From Bisporella sp. PMI_857 (lineage: Eukaryota; Ascomycota; Leotiomycetes; Helotiales; Helotiaceae): a DNA stretch of 64,000 nucleotides. Below are positions 22,707-34,286 of this stretch, one piece after another (within the stretch, counting starts at the first letter, position 1; every line of letters starts with the position of its first letter). Both the position numbers and the translations under genes were made by a program. The stretch lies in NCBI GenBank assembly GCA_021307315.1, contig JAJSPD010000008.1, forward strand, positions 1,096,301-1,160,300, in the 5' to 3' direction. Below the pieces are notes generated by a model that was given only the letters and a program-made list of their open reading frames with translations, was not told where the DNA came from and made no database searches.

Positions 22707-24167
22707 ATGGCGGCTGAAGAGAAAGCCAATCCCGCCGAAGGCATGGCCTCAACCATCCCCACGAGATCGGGCATCGAGCCCGTATTTGCTCAACCATCGA
22801 CCTTTCTTCTTCCTCGGGGACAAGACCGTGCAATGGCGGCAGAAAGACCACTTTCGCAACTCGACAAGGACCAACAACAAGGGCTGGTGAGTGGACCTCA
22901 TTTCCTGGCATGGCAGATACCCCACGAAAGCTGTAACATGACATACACACCACTGCGGGTGACAGAACTACGGGATCTCTGCAAGGCTGACATACAATCC
23001 AATTCAGAAAGCTGTTCGTGAGTTTCTAAGGAAGCGAAAAGTTATGATGTCCTACCTCTTTCCTTCCGCCTAATCATTCTCAATACCGATCTCCTCGTCA
23101 AGAAGAGCCTCAATATCCTCATCCAAAATGGTAGGCCCCCAGATGTCTAGACTAGTACGATCCTAAGCTAATATCGGCGGCTTTCTCTAGTAATTGTCTC
23201 TGCGCCTCTTTGGGACTCTCATACTTCGACATTTGCCGGCCTTCTTACAACCTCTGACTATATCAATGTTATCCAGTACTACTGGCAGAACCCGGGGGCC
23301 CTTGCCGACATTGATCAATTTCGACTGAGCAGCTTGAGAGGTAGGCATCATCGCATCACTTGAAGCAGAACATGAGCTGACACATGGTAGAAATTGAGAA
23401 GGCTATTGGTGTATCCCCGCTTGAGACCATTTCCATTCATCCCATGCGGCCACTTTACGAAGCCTGCACCCGAATGCTGAAGACAAAAGCTCGACGTATC
23501 CCGCTGGTAGATATCGACGATGAAACTGGCCGGGAAATGGTAGTGAGCGTAATTACACAGTATCGAATCCTCAAATTCATTGCAGTCAACGTTGACGACA
23601 CCTCTTTACTGAGAAAGAGTGTCTCGGAAATTGGTCTTGGAACATACGGTAACTTGCACACTGCGAGTATGGATACATCAGTTCTTGATGTCATTCATCT
23701 CATGGTTAAATACAGTATATCGAGTGTACCAATTGTTGATGAAGAGAAGCGAGTTTCTGAATGTTTTCGAGGCTGTGGACGTGATCGCATGTATTAAGGG
23801 CGGCGCATATGATGAGCTCGATACAAGTGTTGGCGAAGCGTTAAGTAAGCGGTCAGATGATTTTGCTGGTATTTACACATGCAGTCCAGACGATAGACTG
23901 GACTCCATCTTCCTCACGATCCGTCAATCGAGGGTCCATCGTTTGGTAGTTATTGACGATGAGAATCATTTGAAGGGTAAGTCGTTATCGGATTCAAATA
24001 TTTCAAACGCATTACAAATCCTTGAGAGTCACCACAAGCTCTTTGCCTTTTTTTTGTTTTGTTTTTGAACAAAGCATTCTCCATGATAGCTAATATTGGC
24101 TTTTGCAGGTATGATATCTCTCTCTGATATCCTCCACTACGTACTTGTACATGGTGAAGAGGATTAA
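22707..24167 (+). CDS. SNF4: AMP-activated kinase gamma subunit Snf4 (two frame breaks)
   Basis: Five exons: 22707-22886, 23008-23131, 23191-23340, 23391-23976, 24109-24167. After a short Pro/Ala-rich N-terminus the protein has the AMPK-gamma layout with four CBS motifs: [20 protein letters not shown] and [14 protein letters not shown]; then THE block [20 protein letters not shown] with [14 protein letters not shown]; then [20 protein letters not shown]; then [20 protein letters not shown] and [17 protein letters not shown] at the end. It binds adenine nucleotides and regulates the Snf1 kinase in carbon and energy signalling. Single-base breaks at about 23038 (one base short in an A run) and at 23754-23756 (one T too many) are needed to keep the conserved frame. 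The ATG at 22707 is the first in frame that gives the usual N-terminus. Confidence 0.92.
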
Positions 24168-24606
24168 GACCATGTGAGCTTCTGGCGTTGGACGGTATTG
24201 CGAGAACATGACTAGGAAGGCGTTGCATAGCGTGGCGTAAATGGAAGCGACATTAGAAGCAACTTGATGAACGCAAACTCTTTTATAGATCTATCTTAAT
24301 TTGCGACTATGTCTTTCTTTCCTTCAGGCCTGCCGTCATTAAGCAAGTGAGCGCAAAAGCGCCACCTATAGGACTGCTAACAAATAACCCCCAAATATAA
24401 CAAGAAGAGTATAATCGACCATATAGGAAAGGGCGAACGGCCACGAATGTGTTAATGCTATCGCATTTAGCAAGTAGGATCCATATTCGCTCCAGCGTTG
24501 CTCCTGAATATACTCCGTCGGCCACAATGTATCGGCTTTGCGCAACGCGGAACACAAGTTTGTTTGTTATACATCCATCTCATTTAAGTCGCTCAATTAC
24601 ATTATA
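24168..24606. other. Intergenic region between SNF4 and the RhoGAP gene
   Basis: About 440 bp, tandem arrangement; must contain the SNF4 3' UTR and the RhoGAP promoter. No clear element seen. Confidence 0.45.
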
Positions 24607-27600
24607 ATGGCACATCATTCACAAGCAGGTGACCATCAAGCATCCAGTCACGACATGAGGGTTGCCCGTGATCTTCTTAGTCCAGCCATCCCAAAACGAA
24701 AATACTTCATTCCACCCGCTTCAATCACTAGCCGTACTAGCAGAGAGACGATGGCATTGACGATGGTAATGTAAGCTCAGATATCGGACAACATGCCCAT
24801 GAGTCAGTTGTAAAAACTAGTAATACATGGACATCATCTAGTGGAGACATGCTGTCCGACCGTGATGACATTGATGATCGGTCAGAATACATCCAAGAGT
24901 ATAACCGTTTGGCAGCAAAAGTCCGTGTCTCCCTTCCTCTGAATGTACTTACTGACTTTTTGAAGCTTGTGTACGGGGCGCTGGTTCTATATGATTATGA
25001 TACGGATAATGTAGTATCAAACAGTCTCCCCCCATTAAATATAAGATGCTAATCTTGTACAAGGCTGAAATAGTTGAAAAGTCGAATTGGTTCAAGCGGA
25101 ACATATTGAAGAACCTCCTCAACACAAAGTGCGAGGAAAGGAGCAGAGCCACAGTTGAATCATCGGCGAAGCTTCAGCGACCTTTCCATGCGCTTGAAAG
25201 CAAGGAAAGATATACTCAAGGACAAGAATCTGCAGGATCTGGTGCGGCTATGCGGCTCAAGCCTCTTGTACTTGCCAGTGGAATATGCGACGCACAGCTT
25301 GTCTCTGCCAACATGTTTCAGAGCAACGGCCCAGTTTCTTGTGCAATATGGTATCTAAGCCCAGAGAACTCCGCCTTCCCCATAATACTTACCATGTTCC
25401 AATTAGGTGTTAATGCTAAGGCGTCTTTCGCATTCCGGGCTCCAGAGCATAATATCTGCCCTTTACAACCATTACTGTACGTTAGATGAGGATGGAGGCA
25501 TCATTGCAGGCACAGTCCATTGTCCAACTTTGCCGTCCTACATAAAATGTGATGTACACGATGTAGCTTCTGCTTTCAAGCGATTCTTATCAGGTCTGCG
25601 GAATGGCTTTTCTTGGGTCTCTATCTGTGTTTTATGCTCTTGTTTCAATACACAGCCAATTTAATAGTAGCCCAGAGCTAACGAGAACGAAAGAGAGTAA
25701 ACTTCGTGCACGCCTGGTTGCGCTTGCAATCATGACGTTGAAATCACATTATAGAAGGGACCTAGTATGTGCAGTATTTGGCCTCCTATCAATGATTGGG
25801 AGAGCTGCAGAGATTGCCCCAAGAGAAGACGGCCGAGGGAGACCCCTTCCTACATCGGATCTTATGGGTTACGCTGCATTGGGTATCATTTTTGGCCCTT
25901 TACTTATGGGAGACTTGCTGGACAGTTATACTATGCGGGTCGCGGACACACATGGGCCGTTGGTGCTCTTCCCAGTAAGCCCTCCAAAGAATCACAAAGA
26001 AAAGCATTCGCACGCTCGCGCACGTTCACGGAGTAAAGTCTATTTGCGTACGAACATGAGCATCCACAAGAAAAGCAACTCTTTCGTTTCCCAGGTCGAT
26101 AAAATGAAGGTTGCAAATGAAATCACGGAAATGTATGTCATAGAACACTCCATACATAGTGCTAATATAAAGTGACGGAGGGGTCAGCGGCATATTGTAT
26201 CCGGGTGATTGCTTACTGGTGTCAAAGGTTGATAACACATTGGCGCGATGTTGTCTGTCACATGAGAGCGTTACAATCACAATACACGCCATACGGTAAG
26301 TTTGTCCTATAGCATATCATAACAGAGAATGGGAAAGCCGCGGTCGCAAATTACTTACCGGATCATTTCTGTAGATGGTCAGGGGGGATGGACCAACCCG
26401 CCGCTACGTTCTTCGGCATCCGAATCATTTGTTTTGCATCGACAACAGGACTGGGAATTTTCAAAGGACAACCACAAAGGCAATGCTTTCACGTCAAGAC
26501 TGAGTGAGCTGGACAAATTCCCCATCTTCGCTCTTTCGAGTAGACCTAACATCAAGGTAGACCGAACTGTTTCACAGGAGTCTAGTGAAGGTTACCAGCG
26601 AGCACAACAACAGCATGAGAATCTTTCGGTTAGAAAACAACGGTCGAGGTTGAGCTTCGGCCCTGGACAAGCTCTCAAAATCTCAAGATCACTGGATATG
26701 CTATTCCCAAGCAAGGAAGAACTTTCTGCTCCTGATTGGGTGAGTATCTTCATTTCGTAAGTGTATCAAAGTCACTACTAACGACCCAACCCCGAAGGAA
26801 ATATCGCCGCGAGACCTCAAGCCTCCTCCCAAAGCCTTCAAGCCCAAGTCAAGCACAATAACTCAAAACCCGAATGTTGCGAATTCAAGACCCGCAGAAG
26901 GACAGCCTAGCCGTCATTCCATGAAAACGAGAAATGAAAATAGACCTCTGGCAAATCTGGCAAACCTGGCATTGAGAATCTCCATGAGCCGAGCATCTGC
27001 AAATGCAACGGGGAGACGTCAACTTGCAGCGACTGACCCAGGAGCGCCACCTCGCAAATTACACGAGATATCTCGGATGCATTCCGATTCTACGCCTAGA
27101 GTTTTCCGAGCTCCGGAGGCATTCGAAAGCCTTATTAGTAGGCAACCTCTGCAAAGATTGTTCACTGACGATAAGGCTTGTCTTAACCCACAGGCTAGAT
27201 TTTTGCCTAGCGACGGCCCAATTAATACCGATTTGAGATCTAGGCCTTCTGGGGGTATTGAGACCACAGGCCAAAGATCCATAACCTTGATGAGGAAATG
27301 CCTAAGGAAGGTTCCTACACATGAAGCCCAGGAAATCAACGTGCCCAAAGTCCCGGATATTCTGAAAAAGACAGACAGCTCTACGCCTAGCCCATTGTCA
27401 AATCTAAAGTATTTTGGGTCACAGAAGAGACATTCAAACAGGATGTCCTCTACAGAGGGTTACTCCATTAGCTCTAAACCAGCGTCAGTCGAAAACTCAA
27501 AGACTATTATTCACACGAGCAATTATACCAGGGCCACCGTGATGAGGTCAGCAACGCCAAATGCGAGGAAGCTATATCAAAAGCCGCAAGTCCTTATAAG

Positions 27601-29158
27601 CAGGGAGAATAGTCCACATAGAACGGTTAGAGCTCTTGCAGCAAAATTCAACTTTGCAGATTCTACATCTCACTTTGCACGATCTCCAGAAAAATCACCA
27701 AGCAGAGGTCCTCTTAAGGATAATCATACTCCATCAGGTTCGCCTAGGAACGCCGTGGCTGCAGCTTACACAGTGAATCCTCTATCACCACTTAAGTCTC
27801 AGAGATCTACGAGATCAAGAAAATCAAATAAGACCGTCCTGCAGGAAGTGGGTATATCGTTACCCCCGAAAGACTTGCACCTGAAGAAAGAGTTAGTGCA
27901 GCCGGCAAAGAGACTTTCGGGCAACCTATCCCATAGCTCATCTCCACGAGCTCATCATATTGTACAATCACGCAGCATGCCTAAACTGAACGATAATCCT
28001 CGCTCCAGAGACACCCTACTATATCCACCTATAAGCTCTCAAAAATGTCCATCACATCCCGCTCCTACAATCGTGTCACCGTTGCACTTTAAGGCGACCG
28101 CAGAAATTGCAAAAGCCTCACCTGGCAGATTTCTGCGGGATGATCCATTCCTCGTTGATTCTATTCCTGCTAGGTCAGCTCCCTTGTATGACACACCCAG
28201 GAAAGTCAATAGGGGCGCCATCATAGCCCCTTTTGGAGTTCTTGCAGCATCTTCGCAAAGTATTCCATCGGCAGATAATGTACATTCAAGGTCTAAAATC
28301 GATGCTCAGAACAACCCTGACTTTGCGAAAGCAGTAGAAGTGGGGGAAGAAGATGTTCCAAAGAATTCTAAAAGCCCGAAACATCACCGAAACAACCTAC
28401 AAGATCCATATTCGGCAATGGTACGAAATTTCTCTACTCCTCGCCGAATGAGGATCTCCGAGATTGGCATCGCTGTGATCGGTAATCCTAGGTTCCAGAT
28501 TGCTGTCGATGATCCTGCTCCAAGTATTTCCCAGGCTATCCAGCCAATTTCATCCTCTGGCATATCAGGGGCCACGATGAAGCAATTTGCACCACCCATT
28601 ACACCCTCGTGCCCGAGACCCATGCAACCAAGTCCAGCTGCATACCCGCACCCATCGCGAAGCAACTCTGTCTTGAGTGCTCAGGTACATGCGTACCGTA
28701 AAGAGGTCGAGGAAAACGCAATTGAAATCCATCGATTGAGACAGAAGCTTGATACTAGAGCTATGTTAACGGAGGCTGGAACTTTATGTGAAAAATTAAG
28801 AGCGGCCAAAGAGGAAGCCAGAATGTGGCGATCTAGAGCTCAAATTGCTGAGAAACAGATCGAAGTCTTGACAAAGATTTCAAGTAGGTCTAGCTCCACT
28901 CGTCACTCGAATGTCGGGACTTTGTTGAAACAACATAGCCAGCCTGACCTTTCGAATCTGAAGCAAGGGCAGAACAGCGCAGAAATAAATGACAACGTAA
29001 GAAAGCCATTACATAGAAGTTTGGATGGAGCCAGTAGCTCCTATCGGCATGCTTCGGAGGGGAGCAGATCATCTGAGAATAGTAGTGATACAATCATTCG
29101 AAGTCTTGTTATCACAGGCGTTAGGTATAGTGCGTTGGCTAAATCGCCGACCCCATGA
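24607..29158 (+). CDS. RhoGAP-domain protein with long disordered and coiled-coil tail
   Basis: Several exons encode an N-terminal acidic region, then a RhoGAP domain from about 25190 to 26000: DLVRLCGSSLLYLPVEYATH, a GVFRIPGSR block with the expected arginine finger (about 25424-25449, readable in the third frame), ISALYNHYCTLDEDGG, SYIKCDVHDVASAFKRFLSG, and the FGP box MGYAALGIIFGPLLMGDLLD. A basic linker follows, then a Ser/Pro/Arg-rich disordered tail of over 700 residues (the 26921-29158 exon is one clean frame) with a coiled coil near the end (EVEENAIEIHRLRQKLD). Introns lie near 25352-25406, 26133-26230, 26291-26370 and 26742-26798. Frame breaks occur near 24747, 25423, 25447 and 25608. 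It should stimulate GTP hydrolysis on Rho/Cdc42-type GTPases at sites of polarised growth; the precise target is unknown. Confidence 0.8.
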
Positions 29159-30662
29159 GATTAAGGCTGGGAGTAAGATCAGGCTTTCTTAATATTGCTA
29201 TTGATTTTATACCATAGAGTTGACAAGGGAAAGGACAGGGAAGAGATAAAAACGCCAATGATTATGTTTATCATATGGCAATCACTACCCCTAGTTTGTT
29301 TGTTGAGGAAAGCATTACTCCCTAGAGTATGCGTCATGCTGAAGGATTCTTTCTCGCATGGTAACTCGTTGTGTGCTTGTAGACCTGTAAGCTATGACTT
29401 AGGCTTGTTTACCATTGATAACTATAGCAGCCTTGAGAGATCGTTCTTAGAATCGCCCGCTCCTCCTCTATTTCTGCCTCCATTTGGTTTCCGAAAGGAA
29501 GAATATAGTGAATAACGCATCTATTAGAGCGAAGGTGGCCAGAAGGCTTGGTATTCACTTTTGAACCAAGAGAACTTCTTCCCACTATTGCTTGTTCGCG
29601 ATTTTTTTTCAACCTCATCTTGAGGCGGTCCAACCACTAGTGCCCATTAACGAACCGTACGATGCATCTACTCGTAAAATGACGACTATAGAGGCAGGAC
29701 CTACCACAGGCCCTGTTCGCCAGGGCTGATGTACAAGCTCTTCGATTTGCTAATATTGCCGTGATCCTTGGTTCGTCTACTATGCGCACCTCTACCCTGG
29801 TTCAATTGCTCACTTAGTATTGCCCTCTTGTTCATCAAATCACCTATCAATGATCAGATACTCCGAAAGCTTGCCTCGAATTTACCTACCTCTCTGGAAT
29901 GGGCAAGGTATTAGGGTATGTAGTGCACGCTGCATCAGTGTATCGTTCAACTTTGAATACTTGTTCATAAAGGAAGTTCGTCACTATGAACCTTTCGCTC
30001 ATATCTTTAAGCTATGACCCATGGGGTGAGACAACAGATACTGATTGTTTACTCGGTGAATTCTTGAATGAGTATAGGGATGAAAAGCTGGTGTTCAAGT
30101 CGAAGAACCAACAAAATTGCAAATGCAACCCTCGGCATTAGTATTTGACTTTCAACCCCTTTCATTAGGCGAAGATAATAGCTCTGGCTTACTAATGCCA
30201 TTATACCACGCACCAGGCGGGATTTTTGTGAGGTTTACTGACTAAAGTGATCATTCAATTATGACTACCACTGGTGACGGTCTCTTTACAATAATTATTT
30301 TTAAGGATTACAATCCCTTGGAGACGAGGTGTAATGTCGTTTTCTTCGCATAGACCAATCTGGGAATATGTAAGTAGTTTATGTCAAGGACTTTTAGCAA
30401 CCAATTTATCTCCCCACTTGGCATCCATGTTTTCCATACTGGGTCAACTATCTCCGTGTAGAAAGACTGCCTGAAATATACATGCTGGAGCCACCAAAGA
30501 CAGGCCGTATGCTGATACTAAAGCAGAGAAAGGTATTTGCATTTCTTTGCACTCCAGCACCGACCATAACACTATTGCATCTTAGTGCTAGACTTGGTAT
30601 ATCCCAAAACGCCCGACTCCAAATGCTATGCGCTAACTGTATTTCTCTTTCGCTTAGCCTGC
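29159..30662. other. Convergent intergenic region, 1.5 kb
   Basis: Between the RhoGAP and CSL4 3' ends. AT-rich, with only short open frames of no recognisable family. No RNA gene or repeat identified. Confidence 0.45.
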
Positions 30663-31357
30663 TCAAAATGGCTTTGCCACTTTCCTGCTCTCGCTGGTGC
30701 CCGTTTCTGGATCCCTATACTCCTTCCAGCTAACTGGATACATTGTATTTCCAGCTTCGCTTGTGGCCATGATGACACCGAGGTTGTTGCTGGCAGTAGA
30801 GGTAGTAGTTCGATTGATCACCCAAAGAGATCTGAATGTTTTAATAACATAGTTCTGAGCCGAGCCTTGTATTCACATACCACAATCGCCCGCACTATAT
30901 CACCAGGCCGGAAACTCTCGAAAATCTTGACCTTATCTTTCTCGGTAGCTCTGACATCCTGAACGCGTATCAAACCCTGCCACTCCCCATCAAGTACCGT
31001 TTCGCCAACGACGAGAATTGCTACTGAGGCTTGTCTTGGTGCGATCCGTGTCACTTTGCAGAGTACCGTGCTATTGACCTCGGGCAGGACTTCTGCCTTC
31101 TTGTAGCCGTCTTTCACATTTGACATAGTCAGGTCTCTCTCTATGAAGACTGTTGATAGGGGTATTGGCTCGGCAGGTGTGATTTTGGTGAGTCGCTTTT
31201 GAGGCCCGGCGGGCTTTGGAGGAGTAGTTTTCCTGATGGGTCCAAGGATGGAAGAGTAAAGTTTTGCGTTGTGGATGTGGGTTCCTGGACCGGGCAGATA
31301 CTCGTCTACTGACCCAAGCAATTGCCCTGGCACAGCAATTGATAAAGTTTGGGCCAT
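30663..31357 (-). CDS. CSL4: RNA exosome cap subunit Csl4 (one frame break)
   Basis: Exon 1 (30881-31357) and exon 2 (30663-30831) flank a 49-nt intron (GTATGT...CAG). The N-terminal domain has the exosome motif VPGQLLGSVDEYLPGPGTH. The central S1 domain runs from VNSTVLCKVTRIAPRQASVA to FRPGDIVRAIV, and exon 2 supplies ISLGDQSNYY followed by the C-terminal strand domain ending KVAKPF. Csl4 is one of three S1/KH cap proteins over the hexameric exosome ring in nucleus and cytoplasm. Near 30797 two bases are missing (or one is extra) in a CTCT-like context; with two restored, exon 2 gives a complete ~215-residue protein. Divergent from the dihydroxyacetone kinase gene, convergent with RhoGAP. 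Confidence 0.9.
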
Positions 31358-31901
31358 CTCGGAGAATTGGATTGGAATTGGTGGTTGTGAGTGTTGTTCT
31401 GTGGATCTGACAAGGCTCTTATTTGGGAGGGGGGAACAAAGATCAGCCGTACCGGTCGGTTGTGAAGAAGAGAATTCCCGGCACCGCCTGGGCCACCAAC
31501 CAGGCCATGACCAGGCCTACGACCCCGCCTGTCACGGATCCCCTTCCCCTCATCCATTCTCTCTGCCAGAGAGGGGTAAGTACAGTTAGGGCTACTGTAA
31601 GGAGAAACTACGGTACTGATTACTGCTGTACAGTAAGTAATGTTAACGCAAAAGGCAAGCTTAAGCCCTAACAAGCCCTAACCACCCCACTGTAGATCAT
31701 CAACACCACCCCCATACTTTCCTGTAACCGCCCCCCCCGCCCAACACCTTCCCATCTACCCCTCCACCATCTTGATTGATAGATATAAGATGGAATGATT
31801 GACACGTCAGTGTACACATAGTGCTACAGTACTTCCCTCTTTCCCTCTATCTCCCCAAGGTCAACTCTTACGGAACCATCATATTCAAATTTACGGCAAC
31901 C
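31358..31901. promoter_or_regulatory. Divergent promoter region of CSL4 and dihydroxyacetone kinase
   Basis: 544 bp between the start codons. The DAK1-proximal half is pyrimidine-rich (several C runs near 31728-31765) with repeated TACAGTA-type words; the leader of DAK1 is CT-rich, as is usual for highly expressed fungal genes. Confidence 0.5.
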
Positions 31902-33892
31902 ATGTCTGCAAAACACTTCATCAACGACCCTACCTTCCTTGTAAACTCGGCGCTCCATGCGCTCACAATCACCAATCCATCCGTAGCTCTCGACCCGGAG
32001 AACAAGATAGTTTATCGTAGGCCGGGCCATAAACCACAAGTCTCAATCATTTCTGGTGGAGGAAGCGGGCATGAGCCTAGCTTCGGAGGTTTTGTTGGTG
32101 ATGGATTACTTTCAGCAGCTGTGGCTGGGTCCATATTCGCGTCCCCAAGCGCCGAGCAGATTCGACGGGCCATCATGGCAAGAGTTGATACCGAGCAAGG
32201 AATTCTTGTCACAGTGATGAATTACACTGGTGATGTGTTAAACTTCGGATGGGAGTCGAAAAGGCAAAGGCTTCGGGCTTGAAGGTCGAAATGCTTGTGG
32301 TTGTGATGATGTTGGTGTGGGAAGAGCACAGGCTGGAAAGGTGGGGAGGAGAGGAATCGCTGGCACAGTGCTCGTTCACAAAATCACAGGAGCACTAGCA
32401 GCTTCTGGTGCGAGCCTGGAGGATGTATTCAAAGTCGGGAAGTTGACGGCCAATAATATCGTTAGTGTTGGAGCGTCGTTAGACCATGTTCACGTTCCGG
32501 GCCGCAAATTCTCGGATATAAACCCAGATGACAAACTTGCGCATGGAGAGGTCGAAATAGGCATGGGAATACATAATGAAAAGGGTAGTGGGCGAGAAAA
32601 GGTTGACCTGCCAGGATTGGTGAAGAAGCTGCTTGGCCAGCTCTTGGATCAAGAAGACAAAGATCGAGCATTTCTCAAAGTGAACTCCAATGAGGTCGTC
32701 CTTCTGATCAATAACTTGGGTGGTGTTAGTGTAATTGAGCTAGGAGGGATTACTGCCGAAGTTGTCAAGCAATTGGAAAACTACAACATCAAGCCTGTCC
32801 GGATATTGGCAGGAACCTACATGACAAGTCTTGACGGGAAGGGCTTTAGCATCTCGCTCCTAAACGTAGTCAACACCGACATTGGAGGACCAAGCATGGT
32901 AGAGTTACTGGATGCCTCGTGCGAGGCAGTTGGGTGGACAGCACCCATCAAAGCAGACATGGGAAGGCAGATCCACGGATGTAAGGGAAGATACACTTGT
33001 TTCAACAGCAGAACCAGAGGCTAGCGGACTAAAGTACAACACAGCAACCTTTAAATCTGCGCTATCAGCTGGACTCAAACGGTCATCGCTGCGGAGCCAG
33101 ATATCACAAGATTTGACGAGGCAGTTGGTGATGGAGATTGTGGTGTTGGGCTGAAAAAGGAGCGGATGGTAAACATTTCCCCGCAATACAAATTCTACAA
33201 ATAGACTAATATGCTCTAGCCGTCCTGGGCTTAGTTATGAATTCCCAACTATCTGGTGACACCGTGCTGGATCTGAGCAAAATTGTGCATATTGTCGAGA
33301 CTACAATGGTTCGTCTTATTTCCTTTCAAAGAAGTCAAATTTCCTGCGGGAGCTTGAGAGCCGTCTGAGGCGCTGAGATACTTCGATTGAATTATGGCCT
33401 TGGCTTGTAAGACATGCTCCGAATCTCCTAGTTCTTACCTGCAACAAACAAGAAACATTGGTGCTGATTCGGTGGACAGGACGGGACCTCGGGTGCCCTT
33501 TATGCTATATTTCTCAACTCCTTGGTGCATGCCTTACGCAACCAAGCGTCAGGAGTAGGAGAAGCAACGCCTAAGGTTTGGAGCATAGCATTGAAGCAAG
33601 CTTCAGAAGCGCTCTCAAAGTATACCCAGCACAACCAGGTGATCGCACGCTCATCGACGCACTCCAACCTTTTGTCGCGACATTAGACGAGACTGGGGAC
33701 TTGAAAAAGGCAGCCGAGAGCGCAAGAAACGGCGCAGTGGGAACAAAAGGCATGAAGGCTAGCCTAGGCCGGTCGGTCTATGTTGGAGGTTCTGGATATG
33801 AAGAGGTGCCTGATCCTGGAGCGTGGGGGTTGAGCGAGTTTTTGCTAGGACTCGCATTGATATCTGAAGACACGGATTATGAAATTGTATAA
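31902..33892 (+). CDS. DAK1: Dihydroxyacetone kinase (multiple frame breaks)
   Basis: The protein phosphorylates dihydroxyacetone (and glyceraldehyde) with ATP in the cytosol, feeding glycerol carbon into glycolysis and detoxifying dihydroxyacetone. The DhaK domain begins MSAKHFINDPTFLVNSALHA and carries ISGGGSGHEPSFGG, the substrate loop, and SVGASLDHVHVPGR, which contains the histidine expected to bind substrate covalently. The DhaL domain has AVGDGDCGVGLKKGADAV with the Mg-binding Asp residues, an intron at about 33168-33220, one more in 33309-33480, then TSGALYAIFLNSLVHALRNQ and SVYVGGSGYEEVPDPGAWGL. The frame breaks at about 32249, 32302, 32960, 33078, 33159 and 33626, nearly always by one missing base in a short run. 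Domain content and length (about 590 residues) are otherwise normal, so this is probably an intact gene with sequence errors. Confidence 0.9.
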
Positions 33893-34286
33893 TTGCTGGA
33901 CACACTGCCGAGGACTTAAGAGTTGCTGCGGTCGATTGTGCTAGTAGTCTCACCTCCTAAGTCTACCACTTAAGATCGCGATGAATACCCATATAATTTA
34001 GTGCTCTACTCTAGTGAGCGAACAGAAATACCAACATGTTGATAAGGTTAAACGTCGTACGATGCTTTTAAATCGCCTCCAAAACCATTTCTATGCCATG
34101 TGACTTGATCGACACCAATTCCAATGCCATTGCGCAACATAAATACAGCCTCTCGCGATATGCCCTCCTGATCCAACTAAACTCCATTATCGAAAGCTCC
34201 TTGAAATACCTGACCCTTCTAGAACTCCTCGCTATGCTTACAAAATTATAACAATCCTCACTCAATTTTAAGCCCATCTCAAACTG
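33893..34286. other. Convergent intergenic region
   Basis: About 390 bp between the stops of the kinase and the deubiquitinase genes. Nothing recognisable. Confidence 0.5.
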
